NCBI RefSeq assembly: GCF_051846935.1
Contig: NZ_JBPYCS010000017.1
Location: forward strand, 1 to 55,791
DNA: 55,791 nt
Reading direction: 5' to 3'
Source of the DNA: JBPYCR01 sp051846935
GTDB taxonomy: Bacteria > Bacillota > Bacilli > Bacillales > Amphibacillaceae
The notes under the pieces are model-generated. The model saw only the letters and a list, made by a program, of their open reading frames with translations, searched no databases and was not told the DNA's origin. The translations under genes were made by a program, and so were the position numbers. This document shows positions 1 to 8,069 of this stretch, in pieces (the stretch's first letter is position 1; every line of letters starts with the position of its first letter).

Positions 1-132
1 GGAGTTAACTTATTTGTAGCTGCTAGTGTTGCAAAGTTGAAGCTGGAGAAATTATTTAAACCAATTCTACCATTGTTGATTACAATGTTATTTGTATTAA
101 TTTTAGTTACGTACATACCACAAATAAGTTAA
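1..132 (+). pseudogene. Displaced C-terminal part of TRAP permease DctM
   Basis: Read from base 1, the plus strand encodes 43 residues beginning GVNLFVAASVAK and ending VTYIPQIS before a TAA stop. This matches the usual last membrane helix of DctM-type TRAP subunits (consensus G-x-N-L-F-V-A-x-S and a closing Y-x-P-x-I-S). It has no start codon here and is oriented opposite to the rest of the gene at 107-1888. It is the piece that gene lacks. Family C-termini usually continue a few residues beyond the I-S pair, so this tail may also be slightly short. Confidence 0.75.
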
Positions 133-136
133 CTCC
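1..136. repeat. 17-bp inverted repeats bounding the 3' end of dctQM
   Basis: Bases 1-17 (GGAGTTAACTTATTTGT) are the exact reverse complement of bases 120-136. The 102 bases between them carry, on the plus strand, the missing C-terminus of the minus-strand dctQM gene. Flipping this segment would restore one continuous DctM reading frame. The repeat may extend to the left, because the window starts at its first base. It could be an invertible segment, a fixed rearrangement, or a fold-back created at a sequence end. No recombinase gene is nearby. Confidence 0.8.
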
Positions 137-1888
137 TACTGGGGGAGTAATAAATCCTATAGCTAAATTAAAAACCATGATTACACCGAAGTGCACTGGA
201 TCAATACCTAACGCAATAGCCATTGGAAGAAGTATTGGTGTCAAAATAACAATTGCAGCTAATGCTTCGAGTACAACTCCAACAATTAATAAAAAAATAT
301 TTATCAACAATAGAATAATAATTTTGTTCTCACTTATTGTTAAAACAAAGGACGCAACTGCTTCCGCTACTCTTTCTATTGTGATTAAACGTCCAAAAAT
401 TGTTGCCATGATAATTAACAAGATAATAATAGATGAAGTTGTTCCCGACTGAACTAAGGATTCGTATACACCTTTCATATTTAGGTCTTTGTATACAAAT
501 ACACCAATAATTAATCCATAAGCAGCTGCTACAGCCGCCGCCTCAGTTGGTGTCATAACCCCACCATAAATCCCACCTAAAATAAAAACGGGTACTAATA
601 ATGCTAATTTTGCATTCCATGCAGCCGTAAGCGTGTCCTTCAAGCTAAACGTTGTTTTTTCACCTTGCCACCCGTTTTTTTTAGCAATAAAAAATGTAGT
701 AATCATTAATGCTAGTCCAGTTAATGTTCCTGGTAGTATACCAGCTATAAATAACTTTGAAATAGACTGCTGGCCGACTACACCGTATACAACAAATGGA
801 TTGCTAGGTGGTATAATTACCCCTATAGAACCTGCAGTAGCAATTAAGGCGGTTGCGAATCCAATATGATATCCTTGCTTTACCATCGCAGGAATTAACA
901 AAGTTCCAATAGCTGCGACAGTTGCAGGACCAGAGCCACTGATTGCAGAAAAAAACATACAAGTTACAACTCCAACCAATGCAAGCCCACCAGGAAGAAA
1001 CCCTAACAATTCATCTGATAGGTTTAATAATTTTTTGATGATACTTCCACCACCCATTATAATTCCAGTAGCAATAAACATTGGAATCGCCATAACAGGA
1101 AAATTATCAATACTTGTAAAAGCAGCTTGAGGTAAGAAGCTAAGCGGTATAGCATTAGAAGCAAGCACAGTTGCCAATGTAGAGATCCCAAGAGCAAACG
1201 CTATTGGCATACCTATAAGTATGAATAATATAAAGTATCCAAATAACATAAACGATACATTCATTTGTTCGAACAGTATAATAGGAAGACTTAAAATAGC
1301 AGTAAAGACAACAGCAATACCAACTATTTTCATGTTCATTTCTTTTACGTCTTGGATAAGGTTTTGAACCATTCGAACGAATATGATTAGAAAACCAAGT
1401 GGAACTGCACTATACGGTATTGCCATTGGTATTGACAATGCAGGTGTTACTTGATTAGTTTCTAATTGAAAACTAATCATCGTAAATCCACCTTTTATAA
1501 GAATATAACTAAAATAAAACATTAGTAATGTAGTTGCTAATGTTATAGACTTCTGGATATTCTTTGGTAATTTACTTAAGAGTACATCGACTTGAATAGA
1601 TTCACGCTTTTTTATAGCTAAGCTCGCTCCCAAATAAGATATATAAATAAAAATGTAACGAGCAGCCTCTTCTGTCCAAGTTGTTAAGTTGGGAATATCA
1701 ATAAAAGGTAAAACGTACCGGTTTATTACTTGTAAATTTATAAGTATAATAAAAGCTAGAAATCCTAACACAATGAATACCTCTTCAAACCTATGATCAA
1801 TCACTTTTATTATTCTAATAAATTTATTGGTAGGGTTATTAACACATTGTACTTCTTCCGTCTTCACCTCTGATTTCCTACGATTCAT
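107..1888 (-). CDS. TRAP transporter fused small/large permease DctQM, 3' end inverted
   Basis: This membrane protein of 593 residues fuses the two TRAP permease subunits. Residues about 30-185 hold the four-helix DctQ-like part, and about 195-593 the DctM-like large subunit that moves substrate with Na+. The DctM signatures GMPIAFALG and the P-P-V-G-V-N-L-F motif are present. After NLFV the frame runs into three foreign residues (VCT) and a stop, because the true last ~37 codons lie on the other strand (1-132). As drawn, the protein lacks its last helix and may be inactive. A GAGGGGAGGA ribosome site precedes the ATG. The gene follows dctP by 72 bases and they are probably cotranscribed. Gene context suggests an organosulfonate or related acid as substrate, which is inferred. 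Confidence 0.9.
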   Translation of the reverse strand: MNRRKSEVKTEEVQCVNNPTNKFIRIIKVIDHRFEEVFIVLGFLAFIILINLQVINRYVLPFIDIPNLTTWTEEAARYIFIYISYLGASLAIKKRESIQVDVLLSKLPKNIQKSITLATTLLMFYFSYILIKGGFTMISFQLETNQVTPALSIPMAIPYSAVPLGFLIIFVRMVQNLIQDVKEMNMKIVGIAVVFTAILSLPIILFEQMNVSFMLFGYFILFILIGMPIAFALGISTLATVLASNAIPLSFLPQAAFTSIDNFPVMAIPMFIATGIIMGGGSIIKKLLNLSDELLGFLPGGLALVGVVTCMFFSAISGSGPATVAAIGTLLIPAMVKQGYHIGFATALIATAGSIGVIIPPSNPFVVYGVVGQQSISKLFIAGILPGTLTGLALMITTFFIAKKNGWQGEKTTFSLKDTLTAAWNAKLALLVPVFILGGIYGGVMTPTEAAAVAAAYGLIIGVFVYKDLNMKGVYESLVQSGTTSSIIILLIIMATIFGRLITIERVAEAVASFVLTISENKIIILLLINIFLLIVGVVLEALAAIVILTPILLPMAIALGIDPVHFGVIMVFNLAIGFITPPVGVNLFVVCT

Positions 1889-1919
1889 TACTGTCCTCCC
1901 CTCTCAATATGGAACTAAA

Positions 1920-1948
1920 TTACGGGGAACAAATATAATTCCCCGTAA
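1920..1948 (-). other. Stem-loop between dctP and dctQM
   Basis: TTACGGGGAA (1920-1929) pairs exactly with TTCCCCGTAA (1939-1948) around a 9-base loop, 12 bases after the dctP stop. No T-run follows in the direction of transcription. Hairpins in this place commonly stabilise the upstream binding-protein message, so that the binding protein is made in excess over the permease. That role is inferred here. Confidence 0.6.
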
Positions 1949-1960
1949 TAGCAAAATGAT

Positions 1961-3025
1961 CTATTTGAAAATATCATCCTGTGTCTTCCCTAAAGTTTCT
2001 AAAATGATCTCAACATACTCTGGTTCAGCTTCTCCAGGCACAATAAATTCATCCCACACTGACTCTACCGCCTGTTTCCACTTTTTCATTTCTTCATCCG
2101 ATGGCTCATAAACTTCTATTCCAAAATCAATAAATTTCTGTTTAGCTTCTGCTTCCTGTTCGTTTGCTACGTCTCTTTGCCATTCAACTGCTTCTTGACC
2201 TGCCTCCATAATTATTTGCTGATGTTCTGGAGATAGATTATCAAAAATAGCTTTATTCATAACTACAATATCCGAACTATAATTGTAATTTACTTCTGTA
2301 GCATACTTTAATACTTCCTGATGTTTTGTAGACCAAAGCAAGGAGTAGCTGTTCCCCTCTGCTTCAATTGTGCCTTGTTGTAAACCAGTATAAACTTCAT
2401 TCCAGCTCATTGGCGTTGGAACAGCACCCATAGCCTCGAAGTCTGCTTGCTCGACTGGTGAATTAGTCGTCCGGACCTTTAGTCCCTTCAAATCATTTGG
2501 TTCTATTATCGGTCTAACGTTATTGACCACTTGACGGAATCCATAGTCTGGAAAGAAAATAACTTTAAATCCCGACTTTTCCAACTCTTCTCTAATAACA
2601 TCTCCAGGTTTTCCATCAACGGCCTTGTATACTTCTTCCTTATTTTCGAAAATATAGGGCAAATCCCACGCAATAAAATAGTTTGTAAAACTAGCCATAT
2701 TTGGGGTGGAGGAACTAGCAAAATCAAGCGTACCCTGTTGAGCTCCTTCAATTACTTCTCGATCGTCTCCAATAGTTCCGTCATGGAATGTTTCTACAAC
2801 TATTTCTCCATTCGTCTTTTCCTTCACTAACTCAGCAAATTTGTCTATACCTAATGAAACAGGGTGGGTTGCAGCTTTGGATTGACCTAATCGAAAACTA
2901 ATTACCTCCTCACTATCATTTGATGTTTTATCCGTATCGTTCGAGTTCCCACACCCAGAAATAAACAAAACTATAAAGCCTAATGTGATCATAAATAAAA
3001 TCATCTTTTTTTTCATTTCGCTCAT
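1961..3025 (-). CDS. TRAP transporter substrate-binding lipoprotein DctP
   Basis: This extracytoplasmic binding protein of 354 residues has a lipoprotein signal: a Lys-rich start, a hydrophobic stretch and lipobox I-S-G-C with the lipidated Cys at about residue 25. The mature part has DctP features, including LKGLKVRTTNSPVEQ near the middle, whose Arg normally contacts the substrate carboxylate, followed by AMGAVPTPMSWNEVYTGLQQ. It would capture substrate outside the membrane and deliver it to DctQM. The first ATG is chosen because GGAGGGG lies 7 bases upstream. A second Met at residue 4 is possible. The gene stands between the TPP enzyme and dctQM on the same strand. The exact ligand cannot be read from sequence. 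Confidence 0.93.
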   Translation of the reverse strand: MSEMKKKMILFMITLGFIVLFISGCGNSNDTDKTSNDSEEVISFRLGQSKAATHPVSLGIDKFAELVKEKTNGEIVVETFHDGTIGDDREVIEGAQQGTLDFASSSTPNMASFTNYFIAWDLPYIFENKEEVYKAVDGKPGDVIREELEKSGFKVIFFPDYGFRQVVNNVRPIIEPNDLKGLKVRTTNSPVEQADFEAMGAVPTPMSWNEVYTGLQQGTIEAEGNSYSLLWSTKHQEVLKYATEVNYNYSSDIVVMNKAIFDNLSPEHQQIIMEAGQEAVEWQRDVANEQEAEAKQKFIDFGIEVYEPSDEEMKKWKQAVESVWDEFIVPGEAEPEYVEIILETLGKTQDDIFK

Positions 3026-3108
3026 TAAATTCCCCTCCTTCTAATTCTAATAAAACAATTTTTCATCATCATAAATTTATAAGTAAATCTAGCCTTTAAC
3101 GAAAACAC

Positions 3109-3148
3109 ATAAGCACCTAGTAAGCTTTATATTTTTCTAGGCGCTTAT
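3109..3148 (-). other. Stem-loop between the TPP-enzyme gene and dctP
   Basis: ATAAGCACCTAG (3109-3120) pairs with CTAGGCGCTTAT (3137-3148), with one G-T pair. The hairpin begins 11 bases after the TPP-enzyme stop codon and 80 bases before dctP. On the minus strand it is followed by GTGTTTTCG, a poor T-run. It is either a leaky terminator or a processing/stability element that tunes the ratio of the two messages. Confidence 0.5.
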
Positions 3149-3159
3149 CTTGATTCTTC

Positions 3160-4932
3160 CTATTCATCTCGCCATGCATTATGATCCAAATGTTTATATT
3201 TTTCCAAAAATCTAGTCGGCATTTTGAGAGCATCTTTTCTAAAAGGTGGTGCTAGTTGATTTCCATCGACATATATATTGATAACGGCTGGTTTATTTGC
3301 TTCCAATACTTTCTCAATAGTTGGCCTAATATCTTCTGCATTGTCTACACTAAAACCGAGCGCTCCCATTGATCGCGCTACTTCAGCAAAGTCAGGTCCT
3401 TCAATATCTGAACCAATAAAACGATCATTATAATAATCTACTTGATTTTTCTTCTCTGCTCCCCATGATTTATTATTAAAAACACAAGCAATAACAGGAA
3501 TGTTTTGTTCAACTGCTGTGCTTACCTCGTGCAAACTCATCCCCCAAGCGCCATCTCCAACAATTGCTACTGAAGGTGAATTAGGCTCGGCTAACTTTGC
3601 ACCAATTGCAGCCGGATAAGCAAATCCACAGTTTCCAAAAGTTAAAGCAGCTATATGACGTCTACTTTGATTAAAGGTTAAGTACGCATTTGCAGTAGAA
3701 GAAACATTGCCTATATCCGTTGAAAAAATTGTATTATCTGGAAATGCTTTTCTCACTTCTAAAAGTGCACGTCGTGGATTTATCGGATGCCCTTCTATCA
3801 TTGCTAAATCCATTAACTCTTCTTCCCAATCTTTTTTAAGCTTAGATATCCCTTCAAGCCGTGTGTCATCATTTCTTTTGTCTACGCTTACTAAACGACT
3901 ATATATTGCTTCACTTGCAGCTCGTGCATCTCCAATAACTCCAACTTCTACTGGATGCGTTCGTGCGATATTTCGAGGATTGATATCAACTTGTATAATA
4001 TTCGCGTGTTTAGGGAAATAATCAATATCATAACTAGGTAATGTACCAAAGATCGATAATCTAGTACCTATTGCTAATAGTACGTCTGCATCCTTGAGAG
4101 AATACATTGCTGCCTTTGAACCCATATAGCCTATTGGTCCTACTGCCAGAGGGTGGTTATTAGGAAATGCATCATTATGCATGTAAGATACAGCAACTGG
4201 AGCTGTTAAGTGTTCGGCAATTTTAATGACAACATCTATAGCGTCCGAATCTACAACCCCCCTTCCAGATAATATGACTGGTCGTTCAGCATTTTTTAAA
4301 AGTTCAACTGCCTTGTCGATCTGAACTAAATCTCCTGCACCTCTTGTATCAGCACGATATTGATGTGGCTGTAAAATATAATCTTCCAACTCCCCATAAA
4401 AATAGTCTCTTGGAATATCAAATAAGACGGGGCCGCGCTCTGCATATGCAATACGGAAGGCGGTTCTCAGAGATTCCGCAACTCGACTTGGATGAGTTAC
4501 TTCTACTGTTTCCTTCGTAATAGCCTTAAACACCGACACTTGATCACATTCTTGAAACCCATCCCAACCAATTGTAGGCGTACCAGCCGATGGTGAAATT
4601 ACGACCATCGGAGTATGGGCGTGATTGGCGGCGGCAACGGATGTAACCATATTAGTAATACCTGGCCCATTTTGACCAATAACTACTCCTGCAACTCCTG
4701 TAACACGAGTGTATGCATCTGCAATATGTGCAGAACTTTGTTCATGTCGCACTGGTAGAAATCGTATGCCGGCTGTTGGTAACAAATCCAACATATCCAT
4801 AAACGCTGAGCCCAAAATACCATAAATATCTTTAACCCCCTCAGCAACCAATGTTTCTACAATTGCTTCACTCGGGGTCATTTTTACTTTTTTAATATCA
4901 TTTGCTTTGACTTTCGACTCTGGCTTGTTCAT
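3160..4932 (-). CDS. xsc: Sulfoacetaldehyde acetyltransferase-like TPP enzyme
   Basis: This 590-residue enzyme belongs to the acetolactate-synthase-like thiamine diphosphate family. It has an N-terminal TPP Pyr domain with the catalytic Glu in V-R-H-E-Q (about residue 64), a central domain, and a C-terminal PP domain with GDGAWGMSLHE and a closing NN pair that bind Mg-TPP. The opening MTPSEAIVETLVAEGVKDI and the IPRDYFYGE segment are typical of sulfoacetaldehyde acetyltransferase (Xsc), which turns sulfoacetaldehyde plus phosphate into acetyl phosphate and sulfite. About 17 Lys-rich residues precede the usual family start, but GGAGG sits well before this ATG. No phosphotransacetylase gene is beside it, unlike many xsc loci. 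A different 2-oxoacid or acetolactate activity cannot be excluded. The TRAP genes downstream fit uptake of a sulfonate. Confidence 0.75.
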   Translation of the reverse strand: MNKPESKVKANDIKKVKMTPSEAIVETLVAEGVKDIYGILGSAFMDMLDLLPTAGIRFLPVRHEQSSAHIADAYTRVTGVAGVVIGQNGPGITNMVTSVAAANHAHTPMVVISPSAGTPTIGWDGFQECDQVSVFKAITKETVEVTHPSRVAESLRTAFRIAYAERGPVLFDIPRDYFYGELEDYILQPHQYRADTRGAGDLVQIDKAVELLKNAERPVILSGRGVVDSDAIDVVIKIAEHLTAPVAVSYMHNDAFPNNHPLAVGPIGYMGSKAAMYSLKDADVLLAIGTRLSIFGTLPSYDIDYFPKHANIIQVDINPRNIARTHPVEVGVIGDARAASEAIYSRLVSVDKRNDDTRLEGISKLKKDWEEELMDLAMIEGHPINPRRALLEVRKAFPDNTIFSTDIGNVSSTANAYLTFNQSRRHIAALTFGNCGFAYPAAIGAKLAEPNSPSVAIVGDGAWGMSLHEVSTAVEQNIPVIACVFNNKSWGAEKKNQVDYYNDRFIGSDIEGPDFAEVARSMGALGFSVDNAEDIRPTIEKVLEANKPAVINIYVDGNQLAPPFRKDALKMPTRFLEKYKHLDHNAWRDE

Positions 4933-5417
4933 AATAATCCTCCTAATAGAAATTCCAAACTTTCAGTTTTAAAAACAACATACTTAGTAATATGTATATA
5001 ATCCTCTGCTTTTTACCAACTTGAATACTATGCGACTTATTCAATTAATACGTAACTTACATAACCTACAATTCTTTTTTTTATTTCCGGGTTGAAAAGC
5101 TTTTCTACTTCTTTCTAAAGCTAGACAATCTTTTGAATTTATCACTCCTAATTATTATTTTTTTGTAAATACGAACGTTTTATTATTAAACTAACATTTA
5201 ACATATGATAATTAGTGCATAGGTTGACTAAATTAATTTAAAAAGTCATCATAATGTACGTACCAGTAATATCAACATTACTTTGAATTCAAAAATGTTA
5301 GTGATTAATATATACGTATTTTAAAAGTGCAAATTTATTACTATATATTTAAAAAAGTGCAAACTTAAACACCCAGACATTTTTATTATCCGTCTGGGTA
5401 TCAAAGTTACGAATACT
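4933..5417. other. Intergenic region with paired direct repeats upstream of xsc
   Basis: This is an AT-rich stretch of 485 bases between the permease stop and the xsc start, with no credible gene. It holds two copies of a TTAAAA(A)GTGCAAA motif at about 5321-5333 and 5351-5363. They lie exactly 30 bases apart, about three helical turns, which suggests a regulator binding on one face of the DNA. They are roughly 390-420 bases upstream of xsc, so their target could also be transcription elsewhere. GGAGG lies just before the xsc ATG. Confidence 0.4.
5360..5399 (-). terminator. Probable terminator of the permease gene
   Basis: ACCCAGAC (5371-5378) and GTCTGGGT (5392-5399) form an 8-bp stem 19 bases beyond the permease stop. 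On the minus strand GTTTAAGTTT follows, an interrupted T-run, so termination may be partial. Confidence 0.6.
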
Positions 5418-6839
5418 TTATAAAATTAAAACGGCAAATATTGTACTTACGAGCAATCCTAAAATAACTGGAATAAAGTTTTTTCGAACTAACTCCATGA
5501 CTGAAATCCCACAAAATCCGGCAATAGCAATTAAGGACGACCAAGCTACAAGTGTACCTCCCCCTGTCCAAATGGAGCCCATTTGCCCTATAGCTGCTAA
5601 CGTAGAGGCATCGATCGAACTATTCTCCAATGCGGCGGCAAGTGCTCCAGTTAATGGAAGACCTGAAAACCCAGAACCGTCCAACCCTGTAATAATCCCA
5701 ATAATTAAAATACTAAATGCAGCTAGTAATGCACTTTGCGGTAAAAATTGCTGACTTGATTGGACAAGGTCAAATAAGAAGGCCGGTGCTGCTTCATCTA
5801 CACCTAAAATACTTCCTGAAAATTCACTGCTGCCTAGAAAGAAAAATCCTGCAATTGGAATAACAGGTCCCATTGCTTTAAATGCAAATACAAATCCATT
5901 TGTAATATGGTTGGTAATATAATCTAAAGCATGTTGTTTACCGAAAGCGACGGTTGATAATAGCAACAAAATAACAGCTACACCCCCGATTAAGGCTGCT
6001 CCATCACCACCTTCCAATCCCCCCATTCGCCCAGAGAGAAGCTTCGTATAAACCATGTAAATGACAACAGCAAGAAGTGTGAGCGGGACAAATATCGCAA
6101 ATAATTTCCCCCAATACGAAAGATGCTTCGTATGTGCCTTTTTACCGGTATCACGCTCAAGAGACAATGCCTGCAGTTCCGTTTCAATCCGCGGATCACT
6201 TTTATCTCTAATCTTTTTTCGATATACAATGTAGGCTACAGCAATGGCAATTGTTCCAGTAATTAAAGATAATATTAAAGCTTTGTCCGCAACGACTATT
6301 GTAGATACCCCAGCAGATTTTGCGGATAAGCTAGGCGCTACTTGAACTATATAATCCGAAGAAAGTGCCATTCCCTGCCCAGCAATAGCTACCGCTACTG
6401 CCGCTCCCATAATGGGTAAGCCTGATCTTACAGCTGCAGGAACTAATAAAGCACATATAAGCGGCACAGCAGGAGTAGGCCAAAAAAACAAGGAAATAAC
6501 ATACGTAACACCGATTAAAATAAAAAATGAAACATGACCATTTACCATCATTTTTTGAATCGGCTGAATCATTTTTTCATCTGCACCAATGTCTCGTAAT
6601 GAATGCAAAAGTGCGATCATAAATGTAATGATTAAAAATATATTAAAAAGCTCAGTTGCAGCAACCAAATTAGCATGAAATATTGAGGTGAACCCATCTA
6701 CTAAACTACCTTTATATACCCAGGCAATAACAAAAGTACCTAACAACGATGGTAATACGACACCTTTACGAAAAATCATAGTTACAATAATTAATAACGT
6801 AAATAAACCATATAACAAATGTGACGTCGTTAAATCCAC
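5418..6839 (-). CDS. Multi-pass membrane permease, ion-transporter type
   Basis: This very hydrophobic protein of 473 residues has about 11-12 predicted membrane helices. Two related halves each carry a Gly/Pro-rich re-entrant-like stretch (SLFFWPTPAVPLICALLVPA near 115-134 and GITGLDGSGFSGLPLTGALA near 385-404). This organisation is typical of the ion-transporter superfamily (citrate, gluconate, C4-acid and NhaC-like carriers). I do not recognise a specific family. The GTG start is chosen because AAAGGAAG lies 7 bases upstream. A hairpin follows the stop, so it is probably transcribed apart from xsc, though on the same strand and just upstream of it. It could import a sulfonate or export a product such as sulfite or acetate. 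The substrate is unknown. Confidence 0.8.
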   Translation of the reverse strand: MDLTTSHLLYGLFTLLIIVTMIFRKGVVLPSLLGTFVIAWVYKGSLVDGFTSIFHANLVAATELFNIFLIITFMIALLHSLRDIGADEKMIQPIQKMMVNGHVSFFILIGVTYVISLFFWPTPAVPLICALLVPAAVRSGLPIMGAAVAVAIAGQGMALSSDYIVQVAPSLSAKSAGVSTIVVADKALILSLITGTIAIAVAYIVYRKKIRDKSDPRIETELQALSLERDTGKKAHTKHLSYWGKLFAIFVPLTLLAVVIYMVYTKLLSGRMGGLEGGDGAALIGGVAVILLLLSTVAFGKQHALDYITNHITNGFVFAFKAMGPVIPIAGFFFLGSSEFSGSILGVDEAAPAFLFDLVQSSQQFLPQSALLAAFSILIIGIITGLDGSGFSGLPLTGALAAALENSSIDASTLAAIGQMGSIWTGGGTLVAWSSLIAIAGFCGISVMELVRKNFIPVILGLLVSTIFAVLIL

Positions 6840-6915
6840 TCCCCATCTTCCTTTCTACATAAGTGTGCTATAACCTATGCGAAAACGCTACTTACAGTGC
6901 TTATTTATATGAAAT

Positions 6916-6940
6916 GTTTAATTCCTTATTAGACGGGAAC
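6916..6940 (+). promoter_or_regulatory. Sigma-B-type promoter
   Basis: GTTTAA (6916-6921), a 13-base spacer and GGGAAC (6935-6940) match the sigma-B consensus (GTTTaa, 12-15 bases, GGGtAt) closely. They lie 34 bases before the start of a YflT-type stress gene. Family and promoter therefore agree on general-stress control. Confidence 0.75.
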
Positions 6941-6973
6941 ATACACAATACAACATCTAAAGGAGGCATAAAT

Positions 6974-7324
6974 ATGAGACCATTTGTTATGGAATATACG
7001 AATGACGAAAATCTTCAAAGAGATGTACAAGCATTGCAAAATAGAGGAGTAAATAAAGACGATATTTATTTATTGTCACACGATGATGATCGAACAGATC
7101 GCGTAGCAAGTAATGCCAATGCTAGTAAAATTGGCTTGAAGGAAATGGATTTTACAGATGCGCTTAAGAATGTATTTAATAAAAAAGGGGACGAGCTACG
7201 AACAAAACTACAAGATATCGGATTCTCAAGACAGGAATCCGAAACGCTTGAGGAAGATTTAGATGAAGGAAAAATCCTTTTAATTGTTACAAATCATGAT
7301 AATCCAGAACGGTATTTAATGTAG
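6974..7324 (+). CDS. YflT-family general stress protein (GSP17M type)
   Basis: This small, acidic, soluble protein of 116 residues begins MRPFVMEYTNDENL and contains DDIYLLSHDDDRTDRVA, hallmarks of the heat-induced stress protein YflT/GSP17M family. The family's biochemical role is not settled. The ATG at 6974 follows AGGAGG by 7 bases. Longer frames upstream have no ribosome site. A sigma-B promoter lies directly upstream and a strong hairpin terminator directly downstream, so it is monocistronic and stress-controlled. Length is normal for the family. Confidence 0.92.
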   Translation: MRPFVMEYTNDENLQRDVQALQNRGVNKDDIYLLSHDDDRTDRVASNANASKIGLKEMDFTDALKNVFNKKGDELRTKLQDIGFSRQESETLEEDLDEGKILLIVTNHDNPERYLM

Positions 7325-7350
7325 CACTTCCTAAAATAACACGCGCTCTA

Positions 7351-7386
7351 GGGCACCCTAATGTTAATGACACTAGGGTGCTCTTT
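7351..7386 (+). terminator. Intrinsic terminator after the stress gene
   Basis: GGGCACCCTA (7351-7360) pairs with TAGGGTGCTC (7374-7383), with one G-T pair, and TTT follows. It lies 26 bases after the stop codon. Confidence 0.8.
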
Positions 7387-7811
7387 ATAATACATTGTAA
7401 TCAGATAACACAATTTTCAAAAAATAACTTTTTTGAAGGAATTATAATTGGCTCATTTTGTTCGTTTACTGTTTAAGTAGATCTATCAGGGGACGAGTTG
7501 CTCAGTTTTGGGAAGCGTATAAATTAGTCCCTTACCAAAATCAGTTTGAATGATCGCAATGTACGGTTGCGGTATATCTTGACTTCATACGTAAGTCGGC
7601 CAAAATTATTTGATGTAATATACCCTATCTTCATCCGCTTGCTAGTAATGTGTCAGCCGTCTTTTATGAGTGCTACTGCGAGTTTTATTTCTTTATATCT
7701 ATTAAATTAAAAGAGGTAATCTTTACATTCAATTCTTTTTCCGGCTATTTATGTGTGGAACCACCACCTTCACCCCTTCCCGATGACCTGGGTCCATAAT
7801 TAATACCGACT
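7387..7811. other. Gene-free stretch, possibly decayed phage lysis DNA
   Basis: No intact gene is visible. Directly after the holin stop, the minus strand reads SVLIMDPGHREG (about 7765-7800). This resembles the first beta strand and D-x-G-H motif of N-acetylmuramoyl-L-alanine amidases, which usually follow this kind of holin. The frame then breaks. The similarity is short, so the amidase reading is tentative. Confidence 0.3.
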
Positions 7812-8069
7812 TCACTTCTTTCTTTTCTCTCTTTTTTTGTTCGTCAGTCCATTCTCTGTTAAAATTTCCTTTTGCATTTTCCCTGTTTTCGTTACATAGT
7901 TGTTTTTATACCAGGCTATAACTGACGTAACTGTTGTAAACATTAAGGCGCTCATATGTTCTATAACCTCACTTTCAATTGGCAAAGGAGACTTTCCAAA
8001 GATGACAAGAAATTGGTTGGTTAATGCTAACAATAACGTCGCTGTGCGAATAACCGTTCCTCTGTCCAT
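7812..8069 (-). CDS. SPP1/XhlB-family phage holin
   Basis: This 85-residue membrane protein starts MDRGTVIRTATLLLALTNQ and continues with FGKSPLPIESE, the signature of SPP1-type holins such as B. subtilis XhlB. It has two hydrophobic segments (about 8-27 and 38-55) and a highly charged Lys/Arg tail, the usual holin plan. Holins form membrane lesions that release endolysin. A strong AGGAGGTG precedes the ATG. No intact endolysin or other phage gene lies beside it, so it looks like the survivor of a prophage or a domesticated lysis gene. Length is normal. Confidence 0.88.
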   Translation of the reverse strand: MDRGTVIRTATLLLALTNQFLVIFGKSPLPIESEVIEHMSALMFTTVTSVIAWYKNNYVTKTGKMQKEILTENGLTNKKREKRKK

